Part shown: positions 33,906 to 42,218 of the stretch, piece by piece | Position numbering within the stretch: the stretch's first letter is position 1 | Layout: each line of letters opens with the position of its first letter | Source of the DNA: Faecalibacterium prausnitzii | GTDB lineage: Bacteria > Bacillota > Clostridia > Oscillospirales > Ruminococcaceae | Assembly: GCF_003287495.1 (NCBI RefSeq) | Contig: NZ_PRLE01000002.1 | Location: 248,001-312,000, forward strand | Reading direction: 5' to 3' | Length of the DNA stretch: 64,000 bases | Translations under genes and position numbers: made by a program | Notes under the pieces: generated by a model | The model's input: only the letters and a program-made list of their open reading frames with translations | Databases searched by the model: none | What the model was told of the DNA's origin: nothing

Positions 33906-34064
33906 ATGAACAATACCGCAACCAACACCGCCCCTTGCCCGACTGTCAGAAAGCAGATCGGAAAGACAACCTATATCGTCCGTGTGCATTTCAGCCAGAC
34001 CGCAAAAGAGACGATGGAGGACAAAATCAAGCGTCTGCTCCGTGAGGAAGTCCGCAAAATGTGA
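33906..34064 (+). CDS. tnpW: TnpW family transposon-encoded protein
   Basis: A 52-residue protein (TVRKQIGKTTYIVRVHFSQTAKETMEDKIKRLLREEVRKM), the usual length and text of TnpW, which sits at the end of Tn4451-like and related elements. The ATG follows AGGAGG. It ends 46 bases before the right junction, as expected. Its role is not established; a small accessory to excision is one idea. The upstream 142 bases hold a GCCCG/CGGGC hairpin followed by ATTTTT (about 33855-33885), a likely terminator of the primase gene. Confidence 0.85.
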   Translation: MNNTATNTAPCPTVRKQIGKTTYIVRVHFSQTAKETMEDKIKRLLREEVRKM

Positions 34065-34108
34065 CTTCTTTGTGAATTTGATGAAAAAGTCCTTGACTTT
34101 TCGTCTCT

Positions 34109-34930
34109 GGCAAAACGGCAAAATCCATCCTCATTTCCTGCGGTGCCAGACTAGCCCCATTTGATATTGCGGAGCTGCGTGACCTTATGGCCTATGATGA
34201 AATGGAACTGGATTTTCTGGGGGATCGCCGCACGGCCTTGTTCGTTATCATTTCCGACACGGACGATACCTTCAATTTCGTGGTGTCCATCATGTACACC
34301 CAGCTTTTCAATCTGCTTTGTGACCGTGCAGATGATCAATGCGGAGGTCAGCTAAAGTATCATGTGCGGCTGCTACTTGATGAGTTTGCGAACATCGGTC
34401 TGATCCCGAAGTTTGATAAGCTGATCGCCATCATCCGCAGCCGCGAGATTTCGGCATCCATCATCCTGCAGTCTCAGAGCCAACTTAAAACCATCTACAA
34501 GGATGCCGCAGAAACCATCATCGGCAACTGCGATACCATGCTGTTCCTCGGCGGCAAGGAAAGTTCGACGCTCAAAGAAATTTCCGAAACGCTGGGAAAA
34601 GAAACAATCGACCTATATAACACATCCGACACACGCGGTCAAAGCCCATCCTTTGGTACAACCTACCAAAAGACCGGAAAGGAGCTTATGAGCCGGGACG
34701 AACTTTCTGTCATGGATGGCAGCAAGTGTATCCTGCAGCTGCGCGGTGTCCGGCCATTCCTCAGCGACAAATTCGACATTACCAAGCATAAGCGGTACAA
34801 AGAACTGTCGGACTTTGATAAGAAGAACGCTTTCGATGTGGAACGCTACCTGAAGCACGAACTAAGGCTGCGGATGGATGAAGAATTTGATTGCTACGAG
34901 GTGGATGTGTCCGAAGAAAGCACAGCATAG
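34109..34930 (+). pseudogene. virD4: Coupling protein VirD4/TcpA, C-terminal half (split by IME)
   Basis: The remaining 273 residues of the coupling protein, in frame from the right junction: GKTAKSILISCGARLAPFDIAELRDLMAYDEMELDFLGDRRTALFVIISDTDDTFNFVVSIMY. Walker B is LLDEFANIG, followed by the conserved IATIRSREISASIILQSQSQL-type segment (IAIIRSREIS here), LGGKESSTLKEISETLGKETID, and ILQLRGVRPFLSDKFDITKHKRY. There is no start with a good ribosome site inside it (the first ATG is at 34187), so this half is probably not made while the IME is present. The maff2 gene follows. Confidence 0.92.
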
Positions 34931-35022
34931 GAAGGAGGTCATTATCCGAAGTAAATTCGCCCGTCCGCCTGTCCGGGCAGGCCCCGTGGCAGGAAATTCA
35001 CCCGACTGATCTCTACATTTTG

Positions 35023-35124
35023 CGATTCCAAAAGGCTGATTTTTGTGAAAATGAAAGGAGAAGCCAGAATTGCAGGAAGCAGGCAGCACCGAAGATGTGC
35101 CAGCCTGTTTTTCTTTTGGAATCG
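35023..35124 (+). other. Structured spacer between virD4 and maff2
   Basis: A perfect 12-bp inverted repeat, CGATTCCAAAAG (35023-35034) and CTTTTGGAATCG (35113-35124), encloses a hairpin (CAGGCAGCAC with GTGCCAGCCTG, 35080-35107) followed by TTTTTCTTTT. Alternative pairings could make this an attenuator ahead of maff2 and the channel genes. The 232-base gap holds no convincing gene. Confidence 0.5.
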
Positions 35125-35162
35125 TACTTTTTATCAATGCTGCAATCTGGCGAAAAACGACT

Positions 35163-35277
35163 ATGGAATTCTTCAATCAGGCTATTACCGTTCTGCAGAC
35201 TCTCGTTGTTGCCATCGGCGCGGGCCTTGGTGTTTGGGGCGTTGTGAACCTCATGGAAGGGTACGGAAACGACAACC
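35163..35277 (+). CDS. Maff2 family protein, 5' exon (interrupted by group II intron)
   Basis: Exon 1 of a small membrane protein: MEFFNQAITVLQTLVVAIGAGLGVWGVVNLMEGYGNDN, with one hydrophobic helix. Maff2 proteins are about 70 residues long and lie between virD4 and the VirB6-like gene in Tn1549-like ICEs; a VirB2-like or channel-lining role is often assumed. The intron interrupts the codon after GYGNDN. Joining 35277 to 38041 gives C+CT (Pro) and continues GAKSQGMKQLMSGG, the expected family text, for 71 residues in total. The ribosome site before the ATG is weak; an upstream TTG at 35070 with GGAG would add 31 residues but does not match the family start. Confidence 0.85.
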
Positions 35278-38040
35278 GTGCGATGCGTTCCTGACTGAAA
35301 AGGTCAGGCACAAGTTGAAGGACTAAAGAAGTCCAGAATCTTGGAGAACTGATATTTCGATGGATGAAATGAGGGAGTAACGCCCCGAAGCGTCCACACT
35401 GATACTCCGACTGGCATAGGCGCGCAACCGCCGATTGTCAGAAGCTCGGTGAAGTCGGCAGAAAGATGTCGTAGTTCTGGCCGCAAGGTCAGAGCCGAAA
35501 GCTGTCCAGAGGTGGACGGTGCATCGGATATGCCGGGTGTCAGCCGCCCATGGTTAGTATGTATGGAAATACTGACGAACTTCTGAATGTACAAGTCTAA
35601 ACGTTGATACCATCGAAATGGTGGTACTCCTTATATGGAGGTATTCGTGGATGAGTAAGAATGGTTGTTATGAAAGTCCATGTGCCGTTACAGGCGGCAC
35701 GATTCGGAAAGAATTGAATACAGGCTTAGAGGAAGAACCTAAAGGTGGCCCATGATAGAAATATCGGAACGCAGGAAGCTGAAAACATTTAGCCTGTTGC
35801 AAGGCTGTGAGATGGTGGATGGGAATACCTTCGTGAGAGGGCAATAACCATTCTTTGTTTCAGTGAAAGTAGTGGCGTAGTACCTGTGAAACCGTGAAAA
35901 AGTAAGCGGTGGAGGGAAGGCCACAAGTCGAATTCAGTGAAAGTAACATCAAGATACAACAAACACAGCTTCGAGTAAGACTAAGAAAATCCAACCCGAA
36001 AGGAGAGGATGCCTGTGTTGACTTCGGAGCGGCGAGAAAAGAAGCAAGGAAAAATCCGAAACTCGGAATACTACGGCATGGAATTCATCTTTGATACGTT
36101 GTATGCAGAAAGCAGGAATGGCAAAACATTCAATCACCTCATGGAAATCATTGAGAGTGAAGAAAACATTAAACTGGCATACCGAACTATCAAAAGGAAC
36201 CATGGAAGTAAAACGCCGGGTGTAGATAAAAAGACAATACGAAATCTCGCAAAACTAAGCGAGGATGAGTATGTCCGCCTTGTAAAGAAGAAATTCAGTA
36301 ATTACCATCCTCGCCCAGTAAGGCGTGAGGAAATACCAAAGGGTAATGGAAAAACCAGACCACTGGGGATTCCGGCGATCTCAGACCGTATCGTGCAGCA
36401 ATGTATATTACAAGTCATGGAGCCAATCTGCGAAGCGAAGTTCAGTGAAAATTCTAACGGATTCCGCCCAAATCGTTCCGCAGAAACAGCCATTGCACAG
36501 TGTTGCAGGTTGATACAGGTACAACACCTGTACCATGTAGTAGACCTTGATATTAAAGGCTTCTTCGACAATATCAATCACACAAAGCTGATACGGCAAA
36601 TATGGTCACTTGGTATTCGGGATAAGAAACTGCTGTGCATTATAAAACAGATGCTAAAAGCCCCTGTTATCCTGCCGAATGGTGAAAAGATTTACCCCAC
36701 CAAAGGTACGCCGCAGGGCGGAATCCTTTCACCACTACTTGCTAATATCGTGCTGAACGAACTGGACTGGTGGATTGCATCCCAGTGGGAAAATATGCCG
36801 ACCAGAACGGAATTCACGATACGGCATAATCGTGCAGGTGCAGAAATAAAAAGCCACGTCTATCGGGCATTGCGGCGCAGTAATCTGAAAGAAATGCACT
36901 CGGTTCGGTATGCGGACGATTTCAAGATTTTTTGCTCATCCCATGCGGATGCAGTAAAGGCATATCATGCAACAGCCAAATGGTTGAAAGACCGGTTGGG
37001 GCTGGATGTTAGCCCGGAAAAGTCGAGAATTGTCAATCTGAAACGGCAGTATTCAGAATTCCTTGGTTTTAAGCTGAAAGTGCAAAAGCGCAGCAATAAG
37101 TACGTTGTAAAATCGCATTTGTGCGACAAAGCGTACAAGAAGGTTCAAAAGAAGCTCACGGAAGAAGTGAAAAAGCTGGAACACTCGGCAGATGATAAGG
37201 CTCAGTTCATGCAACTGATGACCTATAATGCTGTGGTGGCAGGAATACACCAGTATTACTGCATTGCAACGGCTGTTTCTGAGGACTTTGGAAAGCTGGC
37301 TTATGGGGTCAAAAAGCAGATGCACAATCGTCTGCGGAATGACCTGACACGCAAAGGTGAACTGAAAAAGGGCTATATCAAAGAAAAGTACGGAAAAAGC
37401 AGTCAACTGCGATTTCTGCATGGACGGCCAGTAGTTCCTATTGGATATGTTCAGAGCAGAAATGCCCAGCACAAAAGGAAATCGGTCAACAAGTATACGC
37501 CAGAAGGTCGGGAACTGATTCACAAGAATCTGAACATCGACACTAAGACGATGCTTTGGCTGATGCGAAACCCTGTGCAGGGTAGGTCGATAGAATACGC
37601 AGATAATCGCATATCTCTGTATGCAGCGCAGCATGGAAAATGTGCAGTGACAGGTTCAATCATGGAAGCCCATGAAATCCACTGTCACCACAGGAAACCT
37701 ATTGCGAAAGGCGGCACAGATGAATACGGAAACCTCGTTCTTATATCGGCTCCAGTCCACAAACTTATCCATGCTTCTGACATGGCTACCATAAAGTTTT
37801 ACCTGAATCTTCTCAATCTCGATAGTACGCAAATTTTAAAGCTGAATAAGTTTCGTGAGATGGCAGAAATGCCTTTGATTGATTAAAAATCTTTTCTTGT
37901 TCAAGCTACGAAGTGTGTAAGTTGTATTGCAAGCCCTGTGCAACTGAATTCGATGGAACGCCGTGTGCGGTGAAAGCTGCACGCACGGTGTGGAGCCGGG
38001 GAAAAGTTGGAGATTATATCAAAGACTTACCTATGGCTAT
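35278..38040 (+). mobile_element. Group II intron in maff2
   Basis: 2763 bp. The 5' end GTGCGATGCG fits the GUGYG boundary. The 3' end has a domain V-like hairpin at about 37957-37993 (GCCGTGTGCGGTGAAAGC with GCACGCACGGTGT) and a domain VI-like stem ending in CTATGGCTAT, ending in AT. The first ~730 bases are the structured RNA part with no gene; the encoded reverse transcriptase follows in domain IV. Splicing at these ends exactly restores the Maff2 frame, so the intron is probably silent for the ICE if it splices. It carries an HNH-bearing protein, so retrohoming is possible. Confidence 0.9.
36009..37886 (+). CDS. ltrA: Group II intron reverse transcriptase/maturase with HNH domain (LtrA-type)
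   Basis: The multifunctional intron-encoded protein, 625 residues. The reverse-transcriptase fingers and palm run from about 60 to 380: RREEIPKGNGKTRPLGIPAISDRIVQQ, NGFRPNRSAETAI, DLDIKGFFDNINH, TPQGGILSPLLANIVLNELD, and the catalytic SVRYADDFKIF near residue 300. The maturase (X) domain follows. The C-terminal HNH endonuclease is CAVTG ... EIHCHHRKPIAKGGTDEYGNL near 544-585. It aids splicing, nicks DNA and copies the intron at a new site. GGAG lies only 3 bases before ATG 36009, so GTG at 36015 is a plausible alternative start. All key motifs are intact. Confidence 0.95.
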   Translation: MPVLTSERREKKQGKIRNSEYYGMEFIFDTLYAESRNGKTFNHLMEIIESEENIKLAYRTIKRNHGSKTPGVDKKTIRNLAKLSEDEYVRLVKKKFSNYHPRPVRREEIPKGNGKTRPLGIPAISDRIVQQCILQVMEPICEAKFSENSNGFRPNRSAETAIAQCCRLIQVQHLYHVVDLDIKGFFDNINHTKLIRQIWSLGIRDKKLLCIIKQMLKAPVILPNGEKIYPTKGTPQGGILSPLLANIVLNELDWWIASQWENMPTRTEFTIRHNRAGAEIKSHVYRALRRSNLKEMHSVRYADDFKIFCSSHADAVKAYHATAKWLKDRLGLDVSPEKSRIVNLKRQYSEFLGFKLKVQKRSNKYVVKSHLCDKAYKKVQKKLTEEVKKLEHSADDKAQFMQLMTYNAVVAGIHQYYCIATAVSEDFGKLAYGVKKQMHNRLRNDLTRKGELKKGYIKEKYGKSSQLRFLHGRPVVPIGYVQSRNAQHKRKSVNKYTPEGRELIHKNLNIDTKTMLWLMRNPVQGRSIEYADNRISLYAAQHGKCAVTGSIMEAHEIHCHHRKPIAKGGTDEYGNLVLISAPVHKLIHASDMATIKFYLNLLNLDSTQILKLNKFREMAEMPLID

Positions 38041-38141
38041 CTGGCGCAAAGTCGCAGGGCATGAAGCAGCTCATGTCCGGCGGCGGTGTCATCCTCATCG
38101 GCACCCAGCTGATCCCGCTGCTCTCCGGTCTGTTCGGCTGA
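38041..38141 (+). CDS. Maff2 family protein, 3' exon
   Basis: Exon 2 encodes GAKSQGMKQLMSGGGVILIGTQLIPLLSGLFG, the second hydrophobic helix and end of Maff2, after completing a Pro codon with the last base of exon 1. Exons of 115 and 101 bases add up to 72 codons including the stop. Alone it has no start, so it is expressed only after intron splicing. The VirB6-like gene follows after 29 bases. Confidence 0.85.
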
Positions 38142-38170
38142 TCAACAAGCGATAGGAGGAAAACCCGCCA

Positions 38171-39043
38171 TTGTTCGATAATATTTTCGCAGCAATCGAA
38201 AAATGGATGAGGGAACTTCTTTCCGGCATGGTGGAGTCCAACCTGAGTACGATGTTCACGGCGGTCAACCAACAGACCAGTGAGATCGCTGCTCAGGTCG
38301 GGCAGACACCGCAAGGGTGGAACAGCAGTATTTTCAGCATGATCCGTAACATTTCGGATTCGGTGGTGATTCCCATTGCAGGAATCATCATTACGCTGAT
38401 CCTCTGCTACGAACTGATATCGATGCTGACGGAACGAAACAATTTGCACGATGTGGACACATGGATGTTCTTCAAGTATTTCGTGAAGATGTGGATCGCG
38501 GTCTATCTCGTCAGTCATACGTTCGATATTGCAATGGCGGTATTTGACATTGGACAGTCGGTGGTAAATTCTTCCTCCGGCATTATCCGTGGCAATACCG
38601 CCATTGATATTAGTTCCCTTTCCATGCAGATGCAGGCGGCAATGGCAACGATGGCGATTGGCGAACTGGTGACGCTGGCATTGGAAACCCTTGTTGTAAG
38701 CTGGTGTCTGAAAATTCTGTCGGTGGTTATCACGGTAATTATGTACGGCAGAATGATAGAAATATACCTCTACACTTCGCTTGCTCCGATTCCATTTGCA
38801 ACTATGAGTAACCGTGAATGGGGTCATGTGGGTACGAACTACTTCCGAGGTCTGTTCGCGCTGGCATTCCAGGCGTTCCTGATGATGGTCTGCGTGGCAA
38901 TCTATGCAGCCCTCATCGGCAGCATCCGGGTATCTTCGGATATTCACTCGGCTTTGTTCGGCACGATGGCCTACACGGTGATTCTTTGCTTCTCGCTGCT
39001 CAAAACGGGAAGTCTGTCCAAACAGATCTTTGGCAGTCACTAA
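38171..39043 (+). CDS. VirB6/TrbL-like channel membrane protein
   Basis: A 290-residue polytopic membrane protein with about six to seven hydrophobic segments (for example VIPIAGIIITLILCYELISML and LFALAFQAFLMMVCVAIYAALIG). It matches the inner-membrane channel component encoded between Maff2 and PrgI in Tn1549-like ICEs, corresponding to VirB6/TrbL. The N-terminal 60 residues (FDNIFAAIEKWMRELLSGMVESNLSTMFTAVNQQ) are outside or amphipathic. Translation starts at TTG 38171 after AGGAGG, 12 bases upstream. Confidence 0.85.
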   Translation: MFDNIFAAIEKWMRELLSGMVESNLSTMFTAVNQQTSEIAAQVGQTPQGWNSSIFSMIRNISDSVVIPIAGIIITLILCYELISMLTERNNLHDVDTWMFFKYFVKMWIAVYLVSHTFDIAMAVFDIGQSVVNSSSGIIRGNTAIDISSLSMQMQAAMATMAIGELVTLALETLVVSWCLKILSVVITVIMYGRMIEIYLYTSLAPIPFATMSNREWGHVGTNYFRGLFALAFQAFLMMVCVAIYAALIGSIRVSSDIHSALFGTMAYTVILCFSLLKTGSLSKQIFGSH

Positions 39044-39058
39044 ATCCGGGAAAATCCA

Positions 39059-39118
39059 ATGAAAGGAAAAGACAGCAGACAACGCCGTTTCCCGGCGGCG
39101 GTCTGGCTGTTCTGGTGA
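39059..39118 (+). CDS. Possible 19-residue ORF between virB6 and prgI genes
   Basis: ATG 39059 to TGA 39118 would encode MKGKDSRQRRFPAAVWLFW; the start has only GGGAAAATCC upstream. Its stop lies 3 bases before the PrgI start (TGATAAATGG), which suggests coupling, so it may serve to deliver ribosomes to prgI rather than make a functional peptide. This is weakly supported. Confidence 0.25.
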   Translation: MKGKDSRQRRFPAAVWLFW

Positions 39119-39121
39119 TAA

Positions 39122-39490
39122 ATGGCCTATGTGACGATTCCCAAAGACCTTTCCAAAGTGAAGAACAAGGTCTTTCTGAACCTGACAAAGCGCCAGCTTG
39201 TGTGCATGGGTTTCGCAGCAGGCATCGGCGTTCCGTTTTATTTTCTCATGCGCGATACGCTGGGGACCAGCAATGCAGCGGCAGGCATGGTGCTTCTGAT
39301 GCTGCCGGAATTTTTCTTTGCACTGTACGAGAAAAACGGGATGCACCTTGAAACCATCCTGACGAACTTCATCAGCGTCCGATTCAAACGCCCTGCGGTA
39401 CGCCGTTATGAGGTCGAAAACCTGTATGAGCGGGAACTGGAAACCGCAGCACCGATCCAGAAGAAAGGAGGCATCTTTGGTAAAAAGTGA
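39122..39490 (+). CDS. prgI: PrgI family protein (VirB3-like)
   Basis: A 122-residue membrane protein. It begins AYVTIPKDLSKVKNKVFLNLTKRQLVCM, the conserved PrgI opening, followed by two hydrophobic helices (GFAAGIGVPFYFLM; AAGMVLLMLPEFFFALY), then a basic cytoplasmic tail. In type IV channels of Gram-positives it works with the VirB4 ATPase, as VirB3 does. No strong ribosome site precedes the ATG, which fits coupling to the mini-ORF upstream. Its last 14 bases overlap the VirB4 gene. Confidence 0.9.
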   Translation: MAYVTIPKDLSKVKNKVFLNLTKRQLVCMGFAAGIGVPFYFLMRDTLGTSNAAAGMVLLMLPEFFFALYEKNGMHLETILTNFISVRFKRPAVRRYEVENLYERELETAAPIQKKGGIFGKK

Positions 39491-41882
39491 ACCGAAGAAG
39501 AAACCGCAGCCGGGCGGCTTCTTCCAGAAGTTCTTTCATAAACCCGAAAAGAACCAGAAGGAACAGCGGCTCACCGTGCAGCGTTCCATTCCATATCTGG
39601 AAATGGGGCGCGACGGTATCTGCAGGGTGGAGGAACATCTGTATTCCAAAACCGTCCGATTCTACGACATCAACTACCAGTTGGCGCAGAATGAGGACAA
39701 AAACACCATCTTTGAAAGCTGGTGCGACTTCCTCAACTATTTCGATGCCAGTATCCGCTTCCAGTTGTCGTTCATAAACCATAAAAGTGACATGAGCGAG
39801 TACAACAAGGTCATTCAAATCGAGCCGCAGCACGACGCGTTTGACGATGTGCGTATGGAATATGCACAGATGCTGAAACAGCAGCTTGCCAAGGGCAATA
39901 ACGGTCTGGTTCGGACGAAGTACATCACGTTCAGCATCGAAGCAAAGAGCGTCCGGGAAGCAAAGCCCCGGCTGGAGCGTATCGAAACCGATATTCTCAA
40001 TAATTTCAAGGTGCTGGGCGTGAAAGCCTATCCGCTGAACGGTGTGGAACGGCTTCAGATTATGTACGAAACCTTTCATCAGGAGGAACAGCAGAAGTTC
40101 GATTTCAGTTATGACCGCATCCTGCAGAGCGGCATGACGACCAAGGACTTCATTGCTCCGACCAACTTCCTGTTCAAGAGTGGCAAGGACTTTATGATGG
40201 GCGACACCTACGGTGCAGCATCCTATCTGAACATCCTTGCCCCGGAACTGACGGATAAGGTGCTGGCCGAGTTTCTGGACATGGACAAAAATCTGGTGGT
40301 CAGTATCCATGTGCAGTCGGTAGACCAGTTGAAAGCCATCAAACTGATCAAGGGTAAAATCACCGACCTTGATCGTATGAAGATTGAGGAGCAGAAGAAA
40401 GCTGTGAGGTCTGGTTATGATATGGAAATTATTCCGAGCGACCTTGCAACTTATGGCGGCGAGGCCAAGAAGATTCTGGATGATCTGCAAAGCCGCAATG
40501 AGCGTATGTTCCTTGTTACGGTGCTGTTCCTCAATACGGCTAAGACCAAGCAGGATCTGGATAGTGCTGTGTTTCAGACTGCTGGTATCGCTCAGAAGTT
40601 CAACTGCACACTGAATCGTCTGGATTATTTGCAGGAGCAGGGCCTTATGAGCAGCCTGCCGCTGGCAAATAATCTCGTTCCCATCAAGCGCGCACTGACG
40701 ACCACTTCCACTGCGATTTTTGTTCCGTTTACGACGCAGGAGCTTTTCATGGAGGGCGATTCTCTCTATTACGGTCTGAATGCGGTATCCAACAACATGA
40801 TTATGGCAGACCGTAAGCAGCTTAAAAATCCCAATGGTTTGATCCTCGGTACACCGGGCAGCGGTAAGTCGTTTAGTGCAAAGCGTGAAATCACGAACGT
40901 GTTCTTCACCACAACGGACGATATTATCGTTGCAGACCCGGAGGGAGAGTATTATCCGCTGGTAGAAGCGTTGGGTGGTCAGGTTATCCATATCTCGTCC
41001 ACCAGTAAGGATTATATCAATCCGATGGACATTAACCTGAACTACGCGGACGATGATAACCCGCTGGGCATGAAATCGGACTTTATTCTTTCCCTGTGCG
41101 AACTTATCATGGGCGCACGGGATGGCATGGAGCCGGAAGAAAAGTCGGTCATTGACCGCTGCCTGCCGCTGGTCTACCAGAAATATCTGAATGACCCGAA
41201 GTCCGAAAATATGCCCACGCTCGGTGATTTGTACGACTGTCTGCGGGAGCAGAAAGAACGGCAGGCGCAGCGTATTGCAACGGCACTGGAAATCTACGTC
41301 AATGGTTCGCTGCGAGTGTTCAACCACCAGACGAATGTGGAACTGGATAACCGCATTATCTGTTTCGACATCAAAGAATTGGGCAAACAGCTCAAAAAGC
41401 TGGGTATGCTTATCGTTCAGGATCAGGTCTGGAACCGTGTCACCATCAACCGCAACGCAAAGAAAAATACGCGATACTATGTCGATGAATTCCATTTGCT
41501 CTTAAAGGAAGAGCAGACCGCAGCATACAGCGTCGAAATCTGGAAGCGGTTCCGAAAATGGGGCGGTGTACCGACAGGAATTACACAGAACATCAAGGAT
41601 TTGTTGGCTAGCCGGGAAATCGAGAATATCTTCGAGAACAGTGATTTTATCTATATGCTGAACCAGGCATCCGGCGACCGACAAATCCTTGCGAAGCAGC
41701 TGAATATTTCACCGTTCCAGCTGTCGTATGTAACGAACAGCAACGAGGGCGAGGGGTTGCTGTTCTACGGCAACACGATTATCCCGTTCAAGGATAAGTT
41801 CGATACTTCGCTGAAACTGTACAGCCTGATGACCACGAAGCCCAATGAGATGGGAAAATACAAGGAGAAGAAAGAAGCATGA
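39477..41882 (+). CDS. virB4: VirB4-type conjugation ATPase
   Basis: The main motor ATPase of the mating channel, 801 residues. It starts at TTG 39477, 5 bases after AAAGGAGG and inside the end of prgI. The N-terminal part (KTVRFYDINYQLAQNEDKNTIFESWCDFLNYFDASIRFQLSFINHKSD) is the usual VirB4/TraC-like domain. Walker A is GTPGSGKS at about 458-465; IIVADPEGEYYPLVEALGGQVIHI and the later YYVDEFHLLLKEEQTA (Walker B) and GVPTGITQNIKDLLAS complete the RecA-like core. All motifs are intact. Next gene overlaps by four bases. Confidence 0.95.
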   Translation: MVKSEPKKKPQPGGFFQKFFHKPEKNQKEQRLTVQRSIPYLEMGRDGICRVEEHLYSKTVRFYDINYQLAQNEDKNTIFESWCDFLNYFDASIRFQLSFINHKSDMSEYNKVIQIEPQHDAFDDVRMEYAQMLKQQLAKGNNGLVRTKYITFSIEAKSVREAKPRLERIETDILNNFKVLGVKAYPLNGVERLQIMYETFHQEEQQKFDFSYDRILQSGMTTKDFIAPTNFLFKSGKDFMMGDTYGAASYLNILAPELTDKVLAEFLDMDKNLVVSIHVQSVDQLKAIKLIKGKITDLDRMKIEEQKKAVRSGYDMEIIPSDLATYGGEAKKILDDLQSRNERMFLVTVLFLNTAKTKQDLDSAVFQTAGIAQKFNCTLNRLDYLQEQGLMSSLPLANNLVPIKRALTTTSTAIFVPFTTQELFMEGDSLYYGLNAVSNNMIMADRKQLKNPNGLILGTPGSGKSFSAKREITNVFFTTTDDIIVADPEGEYYPLVEALGGQVIHISSTSKDYINPMDINLNYADDDNPLGMKSDFILSLCELIMGARDGMEPEEKSVIDRCLPLVYQKYLNDPKSENMPTLGDLYDCLREQKERQAQRIATALEIYVNGSLRVFNHQTNVELDNRIICFDIKELGKQLKKLGMLIVQDQVWNRVTINRNAKKNTRYYVDEFHLLLKEEQTAAYSVEIWKRFRKWGGVPTGITQNIKDLLASREIENIFENSDFIYMLNQASGDRQILAKQLNISPFQLSYVTNSNEGEGLLFYGNTIIPFKDKFDTSLKLYSLMTTKPNEMGKYKEKKEA

Positions 41883-42199
41883 ACACACCGAACATTTTTG
41901 ACCGACTGAGCCGCAAGATTCATCATCACTCTGACATGGAGCCGCACGAAAGCGATTCCGGCCCGCCTTTTGATGAGGTGGAGCCGCTCAACTTCCACGA
42001 TGAAGAATCGGTGGTACATACGGTGCTGGAAGATTTCTATGCGGTTGGCACACTGGCCGATGAACTGACTGACAGCTTTCACATGGAAGCCTACGGTTAT
42101 CTTGACCGTGAGGAAGTGAACGCCCGCCTGATCGCCTTTGCCCGGAAGCTGGAACAGGTGCTTGACAAGTGGGAAACTCACGCAGCCCTGATCGCATGA
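41879..42199 (+). CDS. Small acidic protein between VirB4 and C40 peptidase
   Basis: A 106-residue acidic protein (NIFDRLSRKIHHHSDMEPHESDSGPPFDEVEPLNFHDEESVVHTVLEDFYAVGTLADELTDSFHMEAYGYLDREEVNARL). No motif recognised. The ATG overlaps the VirB4 stop, so it belongs to the channel operon; the ribosome site is AAGGAGAAGAAAGC. It is probably cytoplasmic. Confidence 0.7.
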   Translation: MNTPNIFDRLSRKIHHHSDMEPHESDSGPPFDEVEPLNFHDEESVVHTVLEDFYAVGTLADELTDSFHMEAYGYLDREEVNARLIAFARKLEQVLDKWETHAALIA

Positions 42200-42218
42200 C
42201 GGTTCCAGCCGGAAGGAG

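Larger units (their letters stand above)
25124..34110 (+). mobile_element. Serine-recombinase integrative mobilizable element (IME) inserted in virD4
   Basis: About 8,987 bp inserted between codons of virD4. Left junction: GCGGCCGG then TGTTGTATGC. Right junction: TCGTCTCTGG then CAAAACGGCA. Both share GG, as expected for a large serine recombinase that exchanges at a two-base core and leaves no longer duplication. Removing the segment joins GCGGCCGG to CAAAACGG and restores LAAG-KTAKS. Content in order: recombinase, TnpV, DUF6809-like, cargo protein, oriT-like region, DUF3847, MobQ-type relaxase, Cys-rich protein, primase/helicase, TnpW. It has a relaxase but no mating channel, so it should depend on a helper element. 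Exact ends could shift by a base or two. Confidence 0.9.

Noticed and set aside
36009-37886. Retron or diversity-generating reverse transcriptase
   Set aside because: The maturase and HNH domains, intron boundary sequences and domain V identify a group II intron.
37913-38155. 80-codon frame across the 3' end of the intron
   Set aside because: It covers domains V and VI of the intron RNA and then exon 2 in a different reading; chance open frame.
39384-41495. 703-codon minus-strand open frame opposite virB4
   Set aside because: virB4 has all its motifs on the plus strand; the antisense frame has no recognisable domain or ribosome site.
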